A stretch of 64,000 bases of DNA, taken from positions 1,820,022 through 1,884,021 of the forward strand of contig KK106986.1 of NCBI GenBank assembly GCA_000611775.1, in the 5' to 3' direction. This document shows, one piece after another, positions 1-11,514 of the stretch (the first letter of the stretch is position 1; each line of letters opens with the position of its first letter). The notes below the pieces were generated by a model, which was not told the origin of the DNA, made no database searches, and worked only from the letters and a program-made list of their open reading frames with translations. The DNA is from Umbilicaria muhlenbergii (Eukaryota > Ascomycota > Lecanoromycetes > Umbilicariales > Umbilicariaceae). The position numbers and the translations under genes are program-made.

Positions 1-389
1 GAAGATGAACCCCTTTGTTTAGGGACCTTCAACCCAGATATTGGAGGGGAAACGCCTTCCTCAGAAAGCGTAGAAGCTGGTTCCTTTGATGACTTTCTTG
101 AACTGTTTAACAGTTCAGCCGTGGGGAACCGGGTCAAGACTGCTTGGGTAACAGCCTCGCCCTCAACATCAAATCGGAAGACTCTCTGTATCACTCCATG
201 TCGGGACCATATAACACAATGCTCCGTAGTGATGAGTTCTTCAACTTCCCCCTTGTATTCCATACAGCTCGTGCATATGGTTTGCCATGAGTAAAGGTTT
301 TCTGGAGGGTCTGGGGGCAGAATTCCTTCAGCTACTAGGTAGGGAACCCCAGTGGGCTTATGGATGCCCAGAGATGTGACAGACGCCAT
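1..389 (-). CDS. 5' part of a conserved protein gene, truncated by the window edge
   Basis: An open frame starts with ATG at 389 and runs without a stop off the left edge, giving 129 codons. It begins MASVTSLGIHKPTG and contains the motif TICTSCMEYKGEVEEL followed by IWSRHGVIQRVFRFDVEGE, then turns Ser/Pro-rich. The balanced codon use, unlike the AT-rich transposon next to it, supports a real host gene. The motif looks like a conserved fungal protein but I cannot name the family and give no function. Its start lies only 216 bp from the target-site duplication of the transposon at 605-2559, so the promoter has probably been displaced or shortened. Confidence 0.6.
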   Translation of the reverse strand, partial: MASVTSLGIHKPTGVPYLVAEGILPPDPPENLYSWQTICTSCMEYKGEVEELITTEHCVIWSRHGVIQRVFRFDVEGEAVTQAVLTRFPTAELLNSSRKSSKEPASTLSEEGVSPPISGLKVPKQRGSS

Positions 390-606
390 GATGCTTCATC
401 TGCACCGTCGCCGTCGTTGCCCGCTATAACGAGTATCGTCCTCTGAACCAATAGTAGCATGGCTGTTTAAAAAGGACTTTTTTCTAGAGATAGCAGCGGC
501 ATGATTTGTTGCTGCTATGGTGTTGGTAAGGTAAGATTACCTTTAGTGCTGCGAGTCGCGCGCCGTAGACCAGACGCGGTACGCGAACGCGGATACTTTA
601 TGTGTA

Positions 607-657
607 ACGTATTCTACCCCTCAACGCCGCACACTAGACAACACTGCACCCCCCCCC
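607..657. repeat. Left terminal inverted repeat of the Fot1/pogo-like element
   Basis: This segment starts ACGTATTCTACCCCTCAACG and ends in a C-run. It matches the reverse complement of 2508-2557 with only a few mismatches, mostly transitions. Confidence 0.93.
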
Positions 658-2507
658 TGCCTGAACACCAAAATATCGATTAGAAATTAGAAGTTCATCA
701 ATCAAGCTGTAGATTTCAGTCTAAATAGAGAGTTTTGAAGCTCTACATTGTAGTCTATTGTAGAGCTGTAGGATCTATAGATTTTAGAAACTTCAATGCT
801 GCCTGCGCTGTGACAACTGCTGCCTTCACTGTCTGCTTCTCCTTATCCTGCAGCCGCTTTGACTTTCTGGCCTGTGTCTTCAGCTGCTTTATCTCCTTCA
901 ACACCTTTCTCTGCTCCGCTAAGTCCTTCTTAACTTGTTGATTAGCTAATTGATTCTGCTTCTCCTTCTCCTCAGCCTTGTGTAGCTTCTCTGCCTCCTC
1001 CTTCATCAAGATCCTTCCTAGCCCTGTATATGCCTTCTTCAATTGAGTTTGCCGTGAATGCTTTCGCTGGTTGGCCTCAGCAAGGGCTTTGTTTTGATGT
1101 TCCAGTATGATCTGATCTGCAATTGCTTTGGTAGCAGCTTTACTGAGCTGCATGACACGCTGCTTGACATGTGGAGTGCTGTTCAAAATCTTATCCACAA
1201 CCTCATCAATTTCAGTGAGATTGGCCGGCGTACATCCTGTAGAATCTGTGACTGTCAGTCTTGAAGGAGTTGTGAGGCGGAGAGGAAGCTTAGCTATAAC
1301 TGCTGCAGGATTAAAAGGATATAATCCTGCAGCAGCTCAAGAAGAGGCTATGTTATCTTGTGTAATAACCTCTGAACTGGCTCACAAGTAGTGCTTCAAG
1401 AAGTCCCGCTTGTCAATGAAATAACAGCCTTCAGAACAGCTGCTATTCTCAACTGACTTCTTATAAGCCTTCATCAGTGGTCCAAAAAGGGATATATCAA
1501 GAGGCTGTAGCAGATGTGTAGAATGAGGGGGTAAGCATAACAGAATAATGTCTTTCTCATAGCAAAAGTCAATGAATTGACTTGTGCAATGAGACTCATG
1601 ATCATTCAAAACAAGGAGCCGTTTTTCAACTGCTTGTGAAGCCGTGTAAGGGTCAAATATTTTCATCAACCACTGCAATTCAAGCTCATTATCTGTTCAA
1701 CCCTTCTCTGAAAAAGCTATCACAGTGCCTTTGATTATATCCTCTTTAAATCACTCCTTCAAGAGTCTTTTCCCCTTGAAGATAATCATTGATGGAAGAT
1801 GCTGACTCCGTGTAGATATACACTTCACTAAAGTTGTCCATTCTCTATTCCCTGACTGTTGAACATTTCCAGTCTTCATTATACGGGGTATAATGATCTT
1901 TGAAGATGCTATAACTTCATGCATTATCCCCTTCTCATTCATATTGTAGATATCTTCTGTAGCAATGTCATTCTTCTCAATCATGGTGTTGTATAGTTGA
2001 AATCAATGCTCAATGATTTCTTGAGAACCTGCTAGATATCATGACTAATTTAGCTTTCATGAGAAGGTGCTTTTCAGGTCAGAATGACGCTGTAGAAATT
2101 TTAAATGCCAATTAACACCTAAGTCAGCCATATCTCCTTTCGCTACTAGAAGATCCTTAGCTATTGAACGCAAATCTTCTATTCACAATGGCCACCCTCA
2201 GCCGGCTGCTAAAACAATGATTCTTTTTATAGAATTCTCTTTTATAGCTGATAATCACTGCTTAGTACTGCTGACTTCTTGTTTGAACTGTTGAGTGCCC
2301 TGAACTCTCACTCTTAGTGTACAGTCTGATATGTTGTATTGAGTGGCAATTTGACAGTAGGAAGGTGCATTTTCTGAATCTTTAAGAGCCTCATTGTAGG
2401 CCTCAATGGCCTTCAAAAGATGCTCTTCTTTCTTCATTGAATGCATGCAATTGTGGTGGAATTATTATTTTCTATCAATGTTTATGTGTATTCGTGTTTT
2501 CCTACTT

Positions 2508-2557
2508 CGGGGGGGTGCGGCGTTGTCTAGTGTGCGGCGTTGAGGGGTAGAATACGT
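2508..2557. repeat. Right terminal inverted repeat of the Fot1/pogo-like element
   Basis: This segment is the inverted partner of 607-657. A G-run leads into GGGGTAGAATACGT, followed by the TA target-site copy. Confidence 0.93.
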
Positions 2558-2559
2558 TA

Positions 2560-3165
2560 AAGGCATACGATTCAAGAGAGGGTACGCAACCGTAACTTAC
2601 ATTTAGCGTGGCTGTAGAATAGAAACTCCCGTTTTAGATGGTCTCGCCGCCGTTTTACGAGGTACGAGGCCTTTCTCACTTGTTAGTTTTCAGCATTTGA
2701 AAACTGGAATCGGCCTAACGGTACTCCGTGTTGATCAGTAATTCTTCAAACCATTCGAGATGGCTGGCTAGAGGGTGCTACATTTTGTTTCAGACAACCT
2801 GCAGGGGCGCAGCGACGTCTGCTGAATTCATCAATTTATACGGCATTTTGACATGTACAACCCTACTCCAGGTTGGCGGTGTTTGATGTAACCTGAGCCT
2901 TCGCCTCCAAACCGCTGAGCCCCACGGCGAGAATCTATAAGTGATGTTATCTCCACCTGGACCGTTGTTACGGCTCGGTAAAACTCCTCCATAGCGAACG
3001 AGAGCCGGTCTCCCCTGGATAGGACTTCGGTTGAAGAGTTAAATTATCCAAAGATAACTGGTGAAGGTGCGAAAACCATGCATCAACGATGGTATAAGAC
3101 TGATCAAAAGATCTTTAGAAACTTCCCTTGCGGATAAGTTTGACCCTACACAGCAGACATGGTGA
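2560..3165. other. Gap between transposon and membrane-protein gene; probable degraded 5' part of that gene
   Basis: No intact gene is visible. The last ~45 bp read in the frame of the downstream membrane-protein gene as far as a TGG-TGA pair at 3160-3165. In-frame stops at 3040 and 3163 prevent a plain 5' extension. The expected N-terminal part of the downstream family may lie here in mutated or spliced form. Confidence 0.4.
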
Positions 3166-4837
3166 CTACTCAAAGAACAAGCCCCTCACTTGATATTCAC
3201 CATCATTATCGTCGCGCTTTTCATATTGACGCTCATTCTCTTCGAGAAAGCTGGCAACGTCAGCCGTGGTTCCAAGTCGTGGTTCAACGTCATCATCACC
3301 ACTCTGAATCTGGCCCTTGGTCTCAATTTCTTGGAAGCCTTCAAACATATGGCAAAGGTGCTTCGATGGAGGGTCTTGGCCAACAGGCCCTTCACTATCC
3401 GGGAAGCAGATCTCATCCTGGGCAGCGAAAGCTTGGTGAAACTAGTCACGTTGATGTGGGAGTCGCCGAAGAAGCCAGTGATCGTCCTCGTTTGCGCATC
3501 TTGGATTGGTCTCAACTTCTCTGCCCAGGCCTCGGTCGCTTATGCTGTCCGTGAACTACTCGATGGACAGTGGCACAAATTCGGATGGTATTTATACCGA
3601 GGACGGTAACGTTAACGCTGCGAAGCTCGACTGCTACTACGAGCATGGAGCTTGCCCCATTGCGCCTGGAGCACAAATGACCACTGCTCATATTTACGGC
3701 GAATTGGTACGGGGACAGCAGTGTTGTCCATACCATGATGACTCTGACATCCAGAATGCCAATCAAACTTGTCCCTATTTCTGCCATGATAATGGTCAGG
3801 AATTCGCTTATCGCTACGCAGAATACAATCCACTCGACACAGTTCAAGCATATCCTTATCTTACCAACCGCAACATCAGAGCTTTTGCGGGCCAATGCTA
3901 CCAGTACGACGTCGATTGGCCGAATTCCCCATTAATCAGTGGCACCGATGGGGTCAACGATGTACAGGTTTTAGCCTTCACCAACGGCACCTTCACCGGA
4001 CATCTGCCCATTCCTCGCGCCGACGGCGGCTTCAATTTAACCACATACGTCTACAATGGCTCCGCATTACCAGAAGATGAAATAGAAACCGCCTGCGGTC
4101 CTCGCTGCCTCTGGATCTACGCTCTGCGTCTCGGGGGTCCAAAAAACAACCCGCCGGTCCGTATCTTCTCCTGCCCGATAATGGTTAGTGAGGTATACAA
4201 CGCTACCCAGGATTGGCAAAATCTCCTCGACGGCAGTGCTCGTTTGGGGGCAGCCTCGATTGCGTTGACTGGCCGGTACACGAGACCTGCAGGTAGAGGA
4301 ACCGTGTGGCAGCAGTACCAACTCTATTCGTGGGGCTCGGAATGGGAAACCTACCATCTTGACGCTCAGCAAATCGGCGCCGGGATAGCTGGCTTTACAG
4401 TGGGCTCGCTGGCGGCCATGGCGAACCTGAATTCGAAGCAGCAGGTGCCCGGCACGCTGCCCATCCTCGGCTATCATCTCAACACCCAGTGGCCATTCGT
4501 CATCGCCTACACCGCCTGTATTGGGAGCGTGCACTGCCTCCTCGTCGCCATGATGATGTGGATCGCAAGACCAGTCGCCGTGATTGACGATAGCAATCTC
4601 TGCACTGCGAGATTACTACAAGGGTTGGTAGGCAGAGTAAAGGGACGTGGGTCATTGCTCTCTAGGAAGCAGATTGCCGAGGAAATCCAGAGAGCCGGTT
4701 CAAATAATTGGCAAGTAGTTTATGGAATCAGCTTTGGGCGTGATGGAGGTGGGCCACGAGTCCTCAAGCTTGAAAGGGACGTGCAGGTGAGAAGGGAATT
4801 GAACGGTGGCAGGTTTCCAAAGGGATACTATGCGTGA
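3166..4837 (+). pseudogene. Fungal multi-pass membrane protein, frame-broken
   Basis: Two overlapping frames encode successive parts of one protein. The first (3166-3540) holds three hydrophobic helices (IFTIIIVALFILTLILF, SWFNVIITTLNLALGL, PVIVLVCASWIGLNF) and the segment MAKVLRWRVLANRPFTIREA. The second (about 3536-4837) continues with a cysteine-rich, N-glycosylatable outer region (CPYFCHDNG, CGPRCLWIYALRLGG), a last helix near IAYTACIGSVHCLLVAMMM and a basic cytosolic tail ending GRFPKGYYA. The switch falls around 3535-3545, with no room for an intron, so it is a one-base frame slip. The N-terminus is also missing behind an in-frame TGA at 3163. The gene resembles a large family of Pezizomycotina membrane proteins of unknown function. 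Decay is likely, but an assembly indel at the slip is possible. Confidence 0.7.
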
Positions 4838-5513
4838 GAGAGCTTCTGACCAGCGGAGAGTCTTGAAGATTTTTTCGGGAAAATTGTGTCATCTACGTAA
4901 GGATGCCTTCTTGTGTCTACTGTTTGACCGAGTAGCCACAACATCTGCCGCTGCAATTTGTAAATGTACACAGCGGAGCTCCTCAATGTATTCATCCTTT
5001 TCCTTAGCCTGATCGCCCCCCGGGCACATGGGGCCTGAGGTGGTGTTCAAAACTCACGGAAGCAGATCTCGCCGAAAAGCCTTGTGCTTCCACGAACGAA
5101 GTGAACGTAAACATTTATATCTACTAATGAATAATTGGCATGCTTTCACAGTGAAAACAATGTTGATATTTTACATAGATTTTAATTTAGACATGCATGG
5201 TCACTAAACTATATTGCTACTGCGAATTTCATGTGCTACATTATTGCTTGGCTTGCTAGACTGCAATTGTAATAATTGTAATAATACCTGACTGACACTC
5301 ACCTGGTCCTTCTTGTAAGGTACGCGATGTTTGTGAACTTCCTCATTAGTCACTCCATCTTCACTTTCTTCTCCCATCCGAAGACCACGCCATACCAGCT
5401 GCAGCTCTCTTGAAGTTGACGCAAATCTTGTGAGATAACCGGCCCTACTTACTTTCGTGTTGAATTGATCCGTCTAAGCTCCCCGAACCCACTGCATAGC
5501 CATCTAGGTTGAG
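4838..5513. other. Intergenic, AT-rich; promoter side of the Nup37-like gene
   Basis: No coding potential is convincing here. The middle (5120-5300) is AT-rich with a short direct repeat of AATTGTAAT near 5265-5285. The last ~100 bp should hold the promoter and 5' leader of the gene starting at 5514. Confidence 0.5.
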
Positions 5514-7624
5514 ATGAAGCCCAACGTTCGGCGAATAGATGGTACTCGTACACTCCAGCTAAGGTCCCCTATCCCCACCACTCCATTCGGATGGCGCTCA
5601 GAGACTTATGGCCAGTGCTTTGAAGTTATGAACTGCCACACCGTATCGACACAACCGCCGTCTACCCGGTTGCGGCTCCCAATGGGTCCACCATAGTTAT
5701 TTACGGTTATGAACATGGCCTGCGCATACTATGGAGAGGAGGAAGGCCACTCAAGAAACCTCCACCTCAAAAGGAAGAGAAGCCTAAGGCCAACGGGATA
5801 AGCAATGATGTGGTTATGATTATCGATTCTGATGACGAAGAGCCACCGCCCAGGCCAGCGCAGCCATACCGGGACAAACCTGACTTTGAGGACGAAGAGG
5901 ACGAGTATGATCCCACGGAACCGTATCAGTCGATCATCCAGACCCTGGATCTACCGCTGGGTACCGAAGTTTTACATCTGTCCTTCCCGCAATTACCGCC
6001 TGACCTCGATCCGACCACTCGCTCAGTTCCTAAGATCCTGTCTCAGAAGCTTGTCATCGCTGCGGCATGTTCCGATTGCAGCATAAGATTGCTCACACTG
6101 CCACTGTGTCCGCCATCTCCAGCTAGCAAAACGAGGTCAGAGTTAAGAAGCAACATCTCTCTCGGAAATGCGGGAAATGGTATGTGGGGAGAACAGATGG
6201 TTGTCATACCGAGCAATATTGGCCATCAAAGTATACCATGTGGCGTTTCCATTACATTCAGCGCTCAGGGCACAGATGATGCCGTGATGGATGACAACGA
6301 GGAGGAGGGCGAATCAGAGTCGCGAGCTAGGAGTACAGTAGGTGCATCATCTCGAGGCCGATCCCGGTCTCGCTCACGGCAGGCTGGTAATGGAGAGTGG
6401 GACCTCCTAGTTGCCTCACATTCTTCGGAACTGTCTGGTATACTACTCATCTATAGGCTTCCCATCTCGATTGATAGACACGGGAACAGCACCTTGTCTG
6501 CAGAACACGTCGTGCCGTGGCGAATTAAACACCTCCCATCACCAGCAGCATCAATCTCATTCAGTTCATCACTGTTCCCCTCGAGACGTCACATGAGAGT
6601 ATTGGTTGCAGAGACGAGAGGTGCCGTCAGAGTGTATGAACCTTTTGCAACACCATCCGCGTCAGATGGTGAATGGCTCGTCTCTGTGTACCCCGGCTTT
6701 GAGAACTCTCCCATTGGCGTCCCGAAAAGGAAAGGCATCATCGACAGCCGCTGGGTTCTTAGCGGAAAAGCCATCATCGTCCTCTTAGCAGACGGTGAAT
6801 GGGGTATCTGGGACCCCGAAAATGCAGGACCAAAACCCAAAGACCAGCTGGGACAGTCTCGAGGCTCTTCGAAACCATCTTTTCCGGATTTCACCATAAG
6901 CGGCTGGGTCGGTCAGGCAACCACGAGCACTCTGCCAAAAAGCTCGAGCGATAAAACGAACAGCAAATCTAAGCTAGCACCCATGACTCCTCACACCCGT
7001 AAAGTGAGGCAAGAAGCCTTGTTTAGTGGTCCTACTTCTCGATCGGATACCCATGCTGTACGAGGCGGCATTATTGTCATCCCTGCTGGCGGTCACTCCC
7101 CAAACCGCAGAGCCGACGATGAAACTATTTTACTGTGGTACGACAACAGCATAATCACCATCCCCAGCCTCGTCACCCACTGGCAGAATAAAGTGACCGG
7201 ATCCGGCAACCTCTTCGGCACCGGTGCAATGGGGCAAATAAAAGAAATCAGTAACATCAACCTAGGCGGCGAGCTTCGCAACGGGGTAGCTATCATCCCC
7301 AAACACCCGAACACCAAAGACGCAGCACCATCAGCTCCGGATCCGCAACAAGATATCATCGTTACCGGTGAAACCCGCCTCGTCATCATCGCTGCGCCTC
7401 TCCCCGAGCCAGACGAAACCAGCACTTTCACACAGGCAGAACTACCCGCCGTGGCTGATCAGCGATTGCTGGCGAGAGGAGAGCTGGATGTCGGTGGTAT
7501 GGAGCGTATACTTGCAAATATGGCAAACGGAAGTCCGAACCCGGTTGGAGGACAACGCGGCAGGCAAGGTACGAATGGCACGGCGGCGAAAAGGAAGGTG
7601 GGGTTTTCGACGTCGAAGCGATGA
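5514..7624 (+). CDS. nup37: Nuclear pore protein Nup37-like
   Basis: Exons 5514-5563 and 5626-7624 encode 682 aa. The intron (62 bp, branch-like CTTAT) restores a clean N-terminus: MKPNVRRIDGTRTLQL joins SYELPHRIDTTAVYPVA, then VIYGYEHGLRILWRGGRPL. Nup37 is a beta-propeller subunit of the outer-ring Y complex (Nup107-160) and binds Nup120 at the nuclear envelope. The fungal form is longer than the animal one, and this length fits. Strand-like blocks (LVIAAACSDCSIRLLTLPL, VLVAETRGAVRVYEP, AIIVLLADGEWGIWDPE) are interrupted by acidic (DSDDEEPPP, DDNEEEGESESR) and Arg/Ser loops. The C-terminus is basic. The gene runs convergently with eIF2A. The assignment rests on recalled family pattern, not on alignment. 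Confidence 0.75.
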
Positions 7625-8427
7625 CAGTGCATGCGGTGCGGTCTGGGTGTAAGAGATATTTACTTGTGAGGAAAGGAGAACATGAGATACCCCCCGAATT
7701 CGAGGAGCTTTTATAGCTTTACATCTACAAGCTCTTCCTCCGCTAACCCATCTCCCAAACGTCCTTTCCAGCCTTCTTTTTTCTCTCTCCCAAAAAGCCT
7801 CTTCCAGCCTTCCCCACCTCTGCCGTCCAAACCCTTTCCTGCCTCTCTTTCCTGTCGTTTCCTGTCTACCGTCCTACAATTCGCGCGACAAGGTGGAGCC
7901 CAAGGCAAGTCCCATACCTTGCCCGCTCTGTATTCGCCGGCGATATATCAAAATCCCTCCGTCTGTTTTCTTCTCCGCCTCTCCTCGAGGTGCCCGAGGA
8001 ATCCTAGGGAGGAACCCCTCGAGTCCGCAACGAGCGCAGCCGTATCGGGACGTCGTGGGGTGAGTAACACCGCATCAGATGCCATGCTGGAGCGGGGGCA
8101 TTCCGTGCTCCTGTGAGGAGGGTGTGAGTGTGGGTGAAGGATCGGATGCAGCTGAGAGAGAGGGGGGGAAGCTGTGTCGCTGTGGTCCTGGCCGTGGTGT
8201 GTGTTACTACAATCTAGTTATCTTCATCTTCTACAATTAGAACCCTACGCATTAGTAAACCGAAACTGGGTTCCTAACGCTGGATTGATTCCTCTACGGT
8301 CTATATGCCCCTCCCTATCTACACCCATCCCATCCCCACCTTAGATACCGCCCGTCCCGCCCCATTCATCCTCATCTCCCCCCTCCCAATTTCACCCCCC
8401 CACCTTCCTAACCTAACCCCCTCCATC
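7625..8427. other. Convergent intergenic region between Nup37 and eIF2A
   Basis: This holds the two 3' UTRs. An ATG-initiated 144-codon frame at 7682-8116 (+) is Ser/Pro-rich with no domain-like part and sits in a C/T-rich tract; I regard it as chance. The stretch 8300-8440 is strongly pyrimidine-rich. Confidence 0.5.
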
Positions 8428-10890
8428 TCAATCACTCCACCCCAACCCCTCCAACTCCCTCCTCACCCCATCCTCCGTCTCCATCTTCCGAATCTGCGTC
8501 CCCTCCAACTTCTCCCCCCCCGCCCTCCTCATCTTCAAATCGTCAATCGCGCGCAACTTCTTCAACAGCGCCCTGATCTTCTTGTCTTGCGCCGAGCCGC
8601 CGCCGCCGCCGCCACCGGGGGACGTGACGGTGAGGTCGGGCGTTTCTGCGGCGGATGCGGTGGCGGGAGTCGGGGCGGAAGGGCGGGGCGGGAGGGTGCC
8701 GTTTGAGGAGGGGGAGTGGCGAGCAGGGGTGGTGGTGGTTGTGGGTTGGTTGCGGGGTTGTTGGCGGCCTTGCTGGGAGCGGGGGCGGGGGTCTGTGGTG
8801 GTGTTGCTTTTGGATCGGCTTCGTTCGTGGCCTCGCCTGTCTCTTCTTTCTGGACTTCTGCCTTCAGCTGGGCCGGTGGGTGGTGCCGTTGCGGCGCCGT
8901 CGGTGGTTGGCGCCAGGCCGGCCGCCTTGTCCGCTGCGTCTTTTGCTTTCTTCGCTTCGCGCTTCTTTTTGTTTTTCAGGGCCGCTTTTGAGAGGGTTTC
9001 GTCTCCGTCGGCTGTACTGGTTGCGGGGGCACCAGGCGCTGCCCCGGAAGACTGGTCTTCGGATGCGGCCTCTGCACCTGGCACTTCTCGCTTTCGCGGC
9101 TTGCCGAAGCCGTTCACACCACTGCCGAGTGAGAGACTGCCGTTGCTGACGTATGCGGCACCACCTTCATCTTCGCGTTTGAATGCAAGGGGTGTGAGCG
9201 TACCTCTAGCGCCAGGAGGTCGATATGCACCGGCAGGTTTTGAGGGTGTCTTTACTGTGTTCAAATATGCGAGCGCTGATGCATGTGGTGTGGGGACAGG
9301 GGTAAGTGGGTTTGTTAGAGGGTGGATAAAAGTGGATTGCGGCCGCCAGCAGACGTGGTAGAGCTCCTGGAGTTCCTCGTTGTACATTAAACCTCCTCCC
9401 ACGTGCCATATCCGTACTCCGTTGTCAACTCGCAAACGTGGGCTTGTGGTCGCCGTGAGAATATGCTTGCCGTCTGGACTCCACTCGCACACGCTCGCGT
9501 TGCTCGCTTCGATTGTGCAGATCTTGTTGTAGTTTCTCTCAAGGTCATATATGTCCATCTGCCCAGCTAGGTTACCAAATCCAGCCACTAGTACAAATCG
9601 GCCGTGTGGAGAGAATAATATCGTATTTCGTGGGGCAAGGGCGAAGCTGTGAGTGGCGACAGCTCGGACGTTGAATATTGTCGTCTTGGCAGGCATGTAT
9701 CCGTAAACCACACCGAATTCCCTGGAATTCGGCGACCAGGTCACATCGTGGATAGGGCCTTCCTTGTCTATACATCAATTAGCTAGACTCCTAGGGGTGA
9801 CGTAATTCTCTGATCTTACCAAGATCGATCCTCGAATCGAACCCCCCATTTGCACTGAGTAAATACAGCGTCGTCTCGCCATAGTAACTCTTCCCGGACT
9901 TGTCGACCTCGGTCTGGGCGAGTACAATCAGGCTTGTACCTTCATCGTTCCACTTCAATTGAACCTTGTCGCCTTTGAAAAAGTTCTTTTGCGACACAGC
10001 GGCATCGAAGTCTGGGACGTTGAAGACTTTGACTGCAGCGGGTAGACCCTGTGTGCATTGTCAGCCCTGCTTCCGATCAATAATATGAATGGGTCCGTAC
10101 CTTACGCTCCGGGATAAAGACCGCGATTGAGTGATTCTTCCCAGGCGAAACCGCAAAATCCGTCACGCCCTCCACCCGAAGCTTGTTCCACACAGTGCCT
10201 AGATCAGCACTCTGGTAGAATTGCACTTCATTCGTGACCACCCGAGCACAATATTCTTCGTCGTAGGTATATTGTAGGTTCCAGCCAGTTTGAGACTTCT
10301 GCACGAACCTGCCCACGACGTTGTGCTCGTCCTCGCCCGCATCTGGCCCACCTTCTATGACCCGCCAGACCTTTAAGTTTTTGACCGCATCACCGTTATC
10401 GTCTTTTGCCGGCCGTTGCCAGGTGATGATGAATGTCCCGAGTGGAGAGAAACCCAGCTCGTAGACATTTTGGGCAGGTAGGGAGGTTATGACGTGACCC
10501 ACAGAAGCATCGACGACCGTTACCCTATGACTTGTAAGACACTGAGCCTCAATGCTAAGTGGGGTATAGCTCACCTCTCAGGTGATGCCCAAGCAAAGTA
10601 TCGTCCATCAGGAGAGTAGATGCAGCATCTCAAGTTTCCCTCAGGCCTAGAATAGAATTCTGTCAGTAAGTGTCGCCTGACACGCTAGATTCGGAGTTCT
10701 GTGTACCTTTGGAACCCGGAAAGCGGCTCATAGACCGGTGAAGCGTCAACGACACCGATCCCCTTCAGCGTTCGGTCTGTAATGCGGCGAACATGTGTCA
10801 GCATGGGCACAGAATGAATCATGGGTAGTCTTATGGCGGATTATCAGAATAGGGTTGGTGCTCACAGGCAAATTGCGTGGGGGCAGCCAT
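8428..10890 (-). CDS. eIF2A: Eukaryotic translation initiation factor 2A (eIF2A)
   Basis: Six exons (10890-10866, 10776-10707, 10646-10575, 10524-10101, 10048-9820, 9767-8428) sum to 720 codons including the stop. eIF2A delivers initiator tRNA to 40S subunits without GTP, serving alternative or stress initiation in the cytosol. The N-terminal two thirds form a beta-propeller, seen in CCIYSPDGRYFAWASPE, YELGFSPLGTFIITW, FAVSPGKNHSIAVFIPERK, VTWSPNSREFGVVYGYMPA and CEWSPDGKHILTATTSPRL. The last holds the highly conserved HILTATTSPRLRVDNG block. The C-terminal region is low-complexity and basic (KKREAKKAKDAADKAAG, a Gly run) and ends in a helical KKIRALLKKLRAIDDLK segment typical of the family. 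Exon 1 encodes only MAAPTQFA. All introns are 48-89 bp. Confidence 0.95.
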
Positions 10891-11514
10891 GACTAGCTAA
10901 AGTCACAGTTGTCCTCGAGAGCAGAATGGCCTTCCTCGGCACGGTTCCGATGTTTTCGAGCCTCCAAGTGAGTTCCTTGTACTTCCGAAAGTTTCAATCC
11001 GTTGCTGCTTTCGCTTTTCGGGCTGTCGAAAAGTAGTTGCGACCAAGGCGGATACGAATGCTTAGGGACAGATTTGTGAGGCTTGGAGGAAGACGCGTAG
11101 GCTATGAAAGGACCGAGGGAAGGCTTGGGGAGGCGTAGGAGAGAGGGAGGTTCGTGGCAGACACGACAGACAAAGGCGGGCCGGTTTGGACATGTTTCAT
11201 GCCAAGCGTTTAACGGCCACTACCGAGGCGAGCGAGGGACTAAGGCGGCCGGAGATCTGCTCTACCTCACTGCTGTCCGCTGTCACTATGATCTTTGATG
11301 TAGAGGTGCAGCTTCTGTAGATGATGACAATTAAGTCTGATGACGACTATCATACTGAACAGCTCTAACCTGGAGCATGCGAAACAACGACCATCTGCCG
11401 CCAACCTCCGACTTTACACCATGTACATCCCACACCATATACACCTGTGCGAGGGTGGCCACCATGAGATGGCGGAACCTGGCATGCTGCGAAGCGCATC
11501 TATCAACTCCGCCC
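10891..11514. other. Intergenic: eIF2A promoter and F-box gene 3' flank
   Basis: No gene is supported. The first ~200 bp are the upstream region of eIF2A; short frames on the plus strand near 11104-11574 have no recognisable content and partly overlap the F-box gene. Confidence 0.5.

Larger units (their letters stand above)
605..2559 (-). mobile_element. Fot1/pogo-like (Tc1-mariner superfamily) DNA transposon, inactivated
   Basis: The element is bounded by a TA dinucleotide (605-606 and 2558-2559) and near-perfect 50-bp terminal inverted repeats, so both ends are present; its length is about 1.95 kb. Transposase pieces lie on the minus strand in order: an N-terminal helix-turn-helix piece (2446-2255), a DDE piece around IYNMNEKGI (1984-1751), a second DDE piece with CLPPHSTHLLQPLDISLFGP (1678-1382) and a basic coiled-coil tail (1198-755). 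These pieces are separated by stops and frame changes. Where the family has Asp (NMDEKG and LVLDGH type motifs) this copy has Asn both times (NMNEKG, LVLNDH), as expected from G:C to A:T changes. The copy is AT-rich compared with its flanks. It cannot encode an active transposase, but its ends could still be mobilised in trans by a related intact element. Confidence 0.92.

Noticed and set aside
7682-8116. ATG-started 144-codon frame between Nup37 and eIF2A
   Set aside because: Ser/Pro-rich with no domain, located in the shared 3' region of two convergent genes.
8582-9361. 259-codon plus-strand frame
   Set aside because: It is the antisense shadow of the GC-rich, low-complexity C-terminal exon of eIF2A; no domain and no ATG-context.
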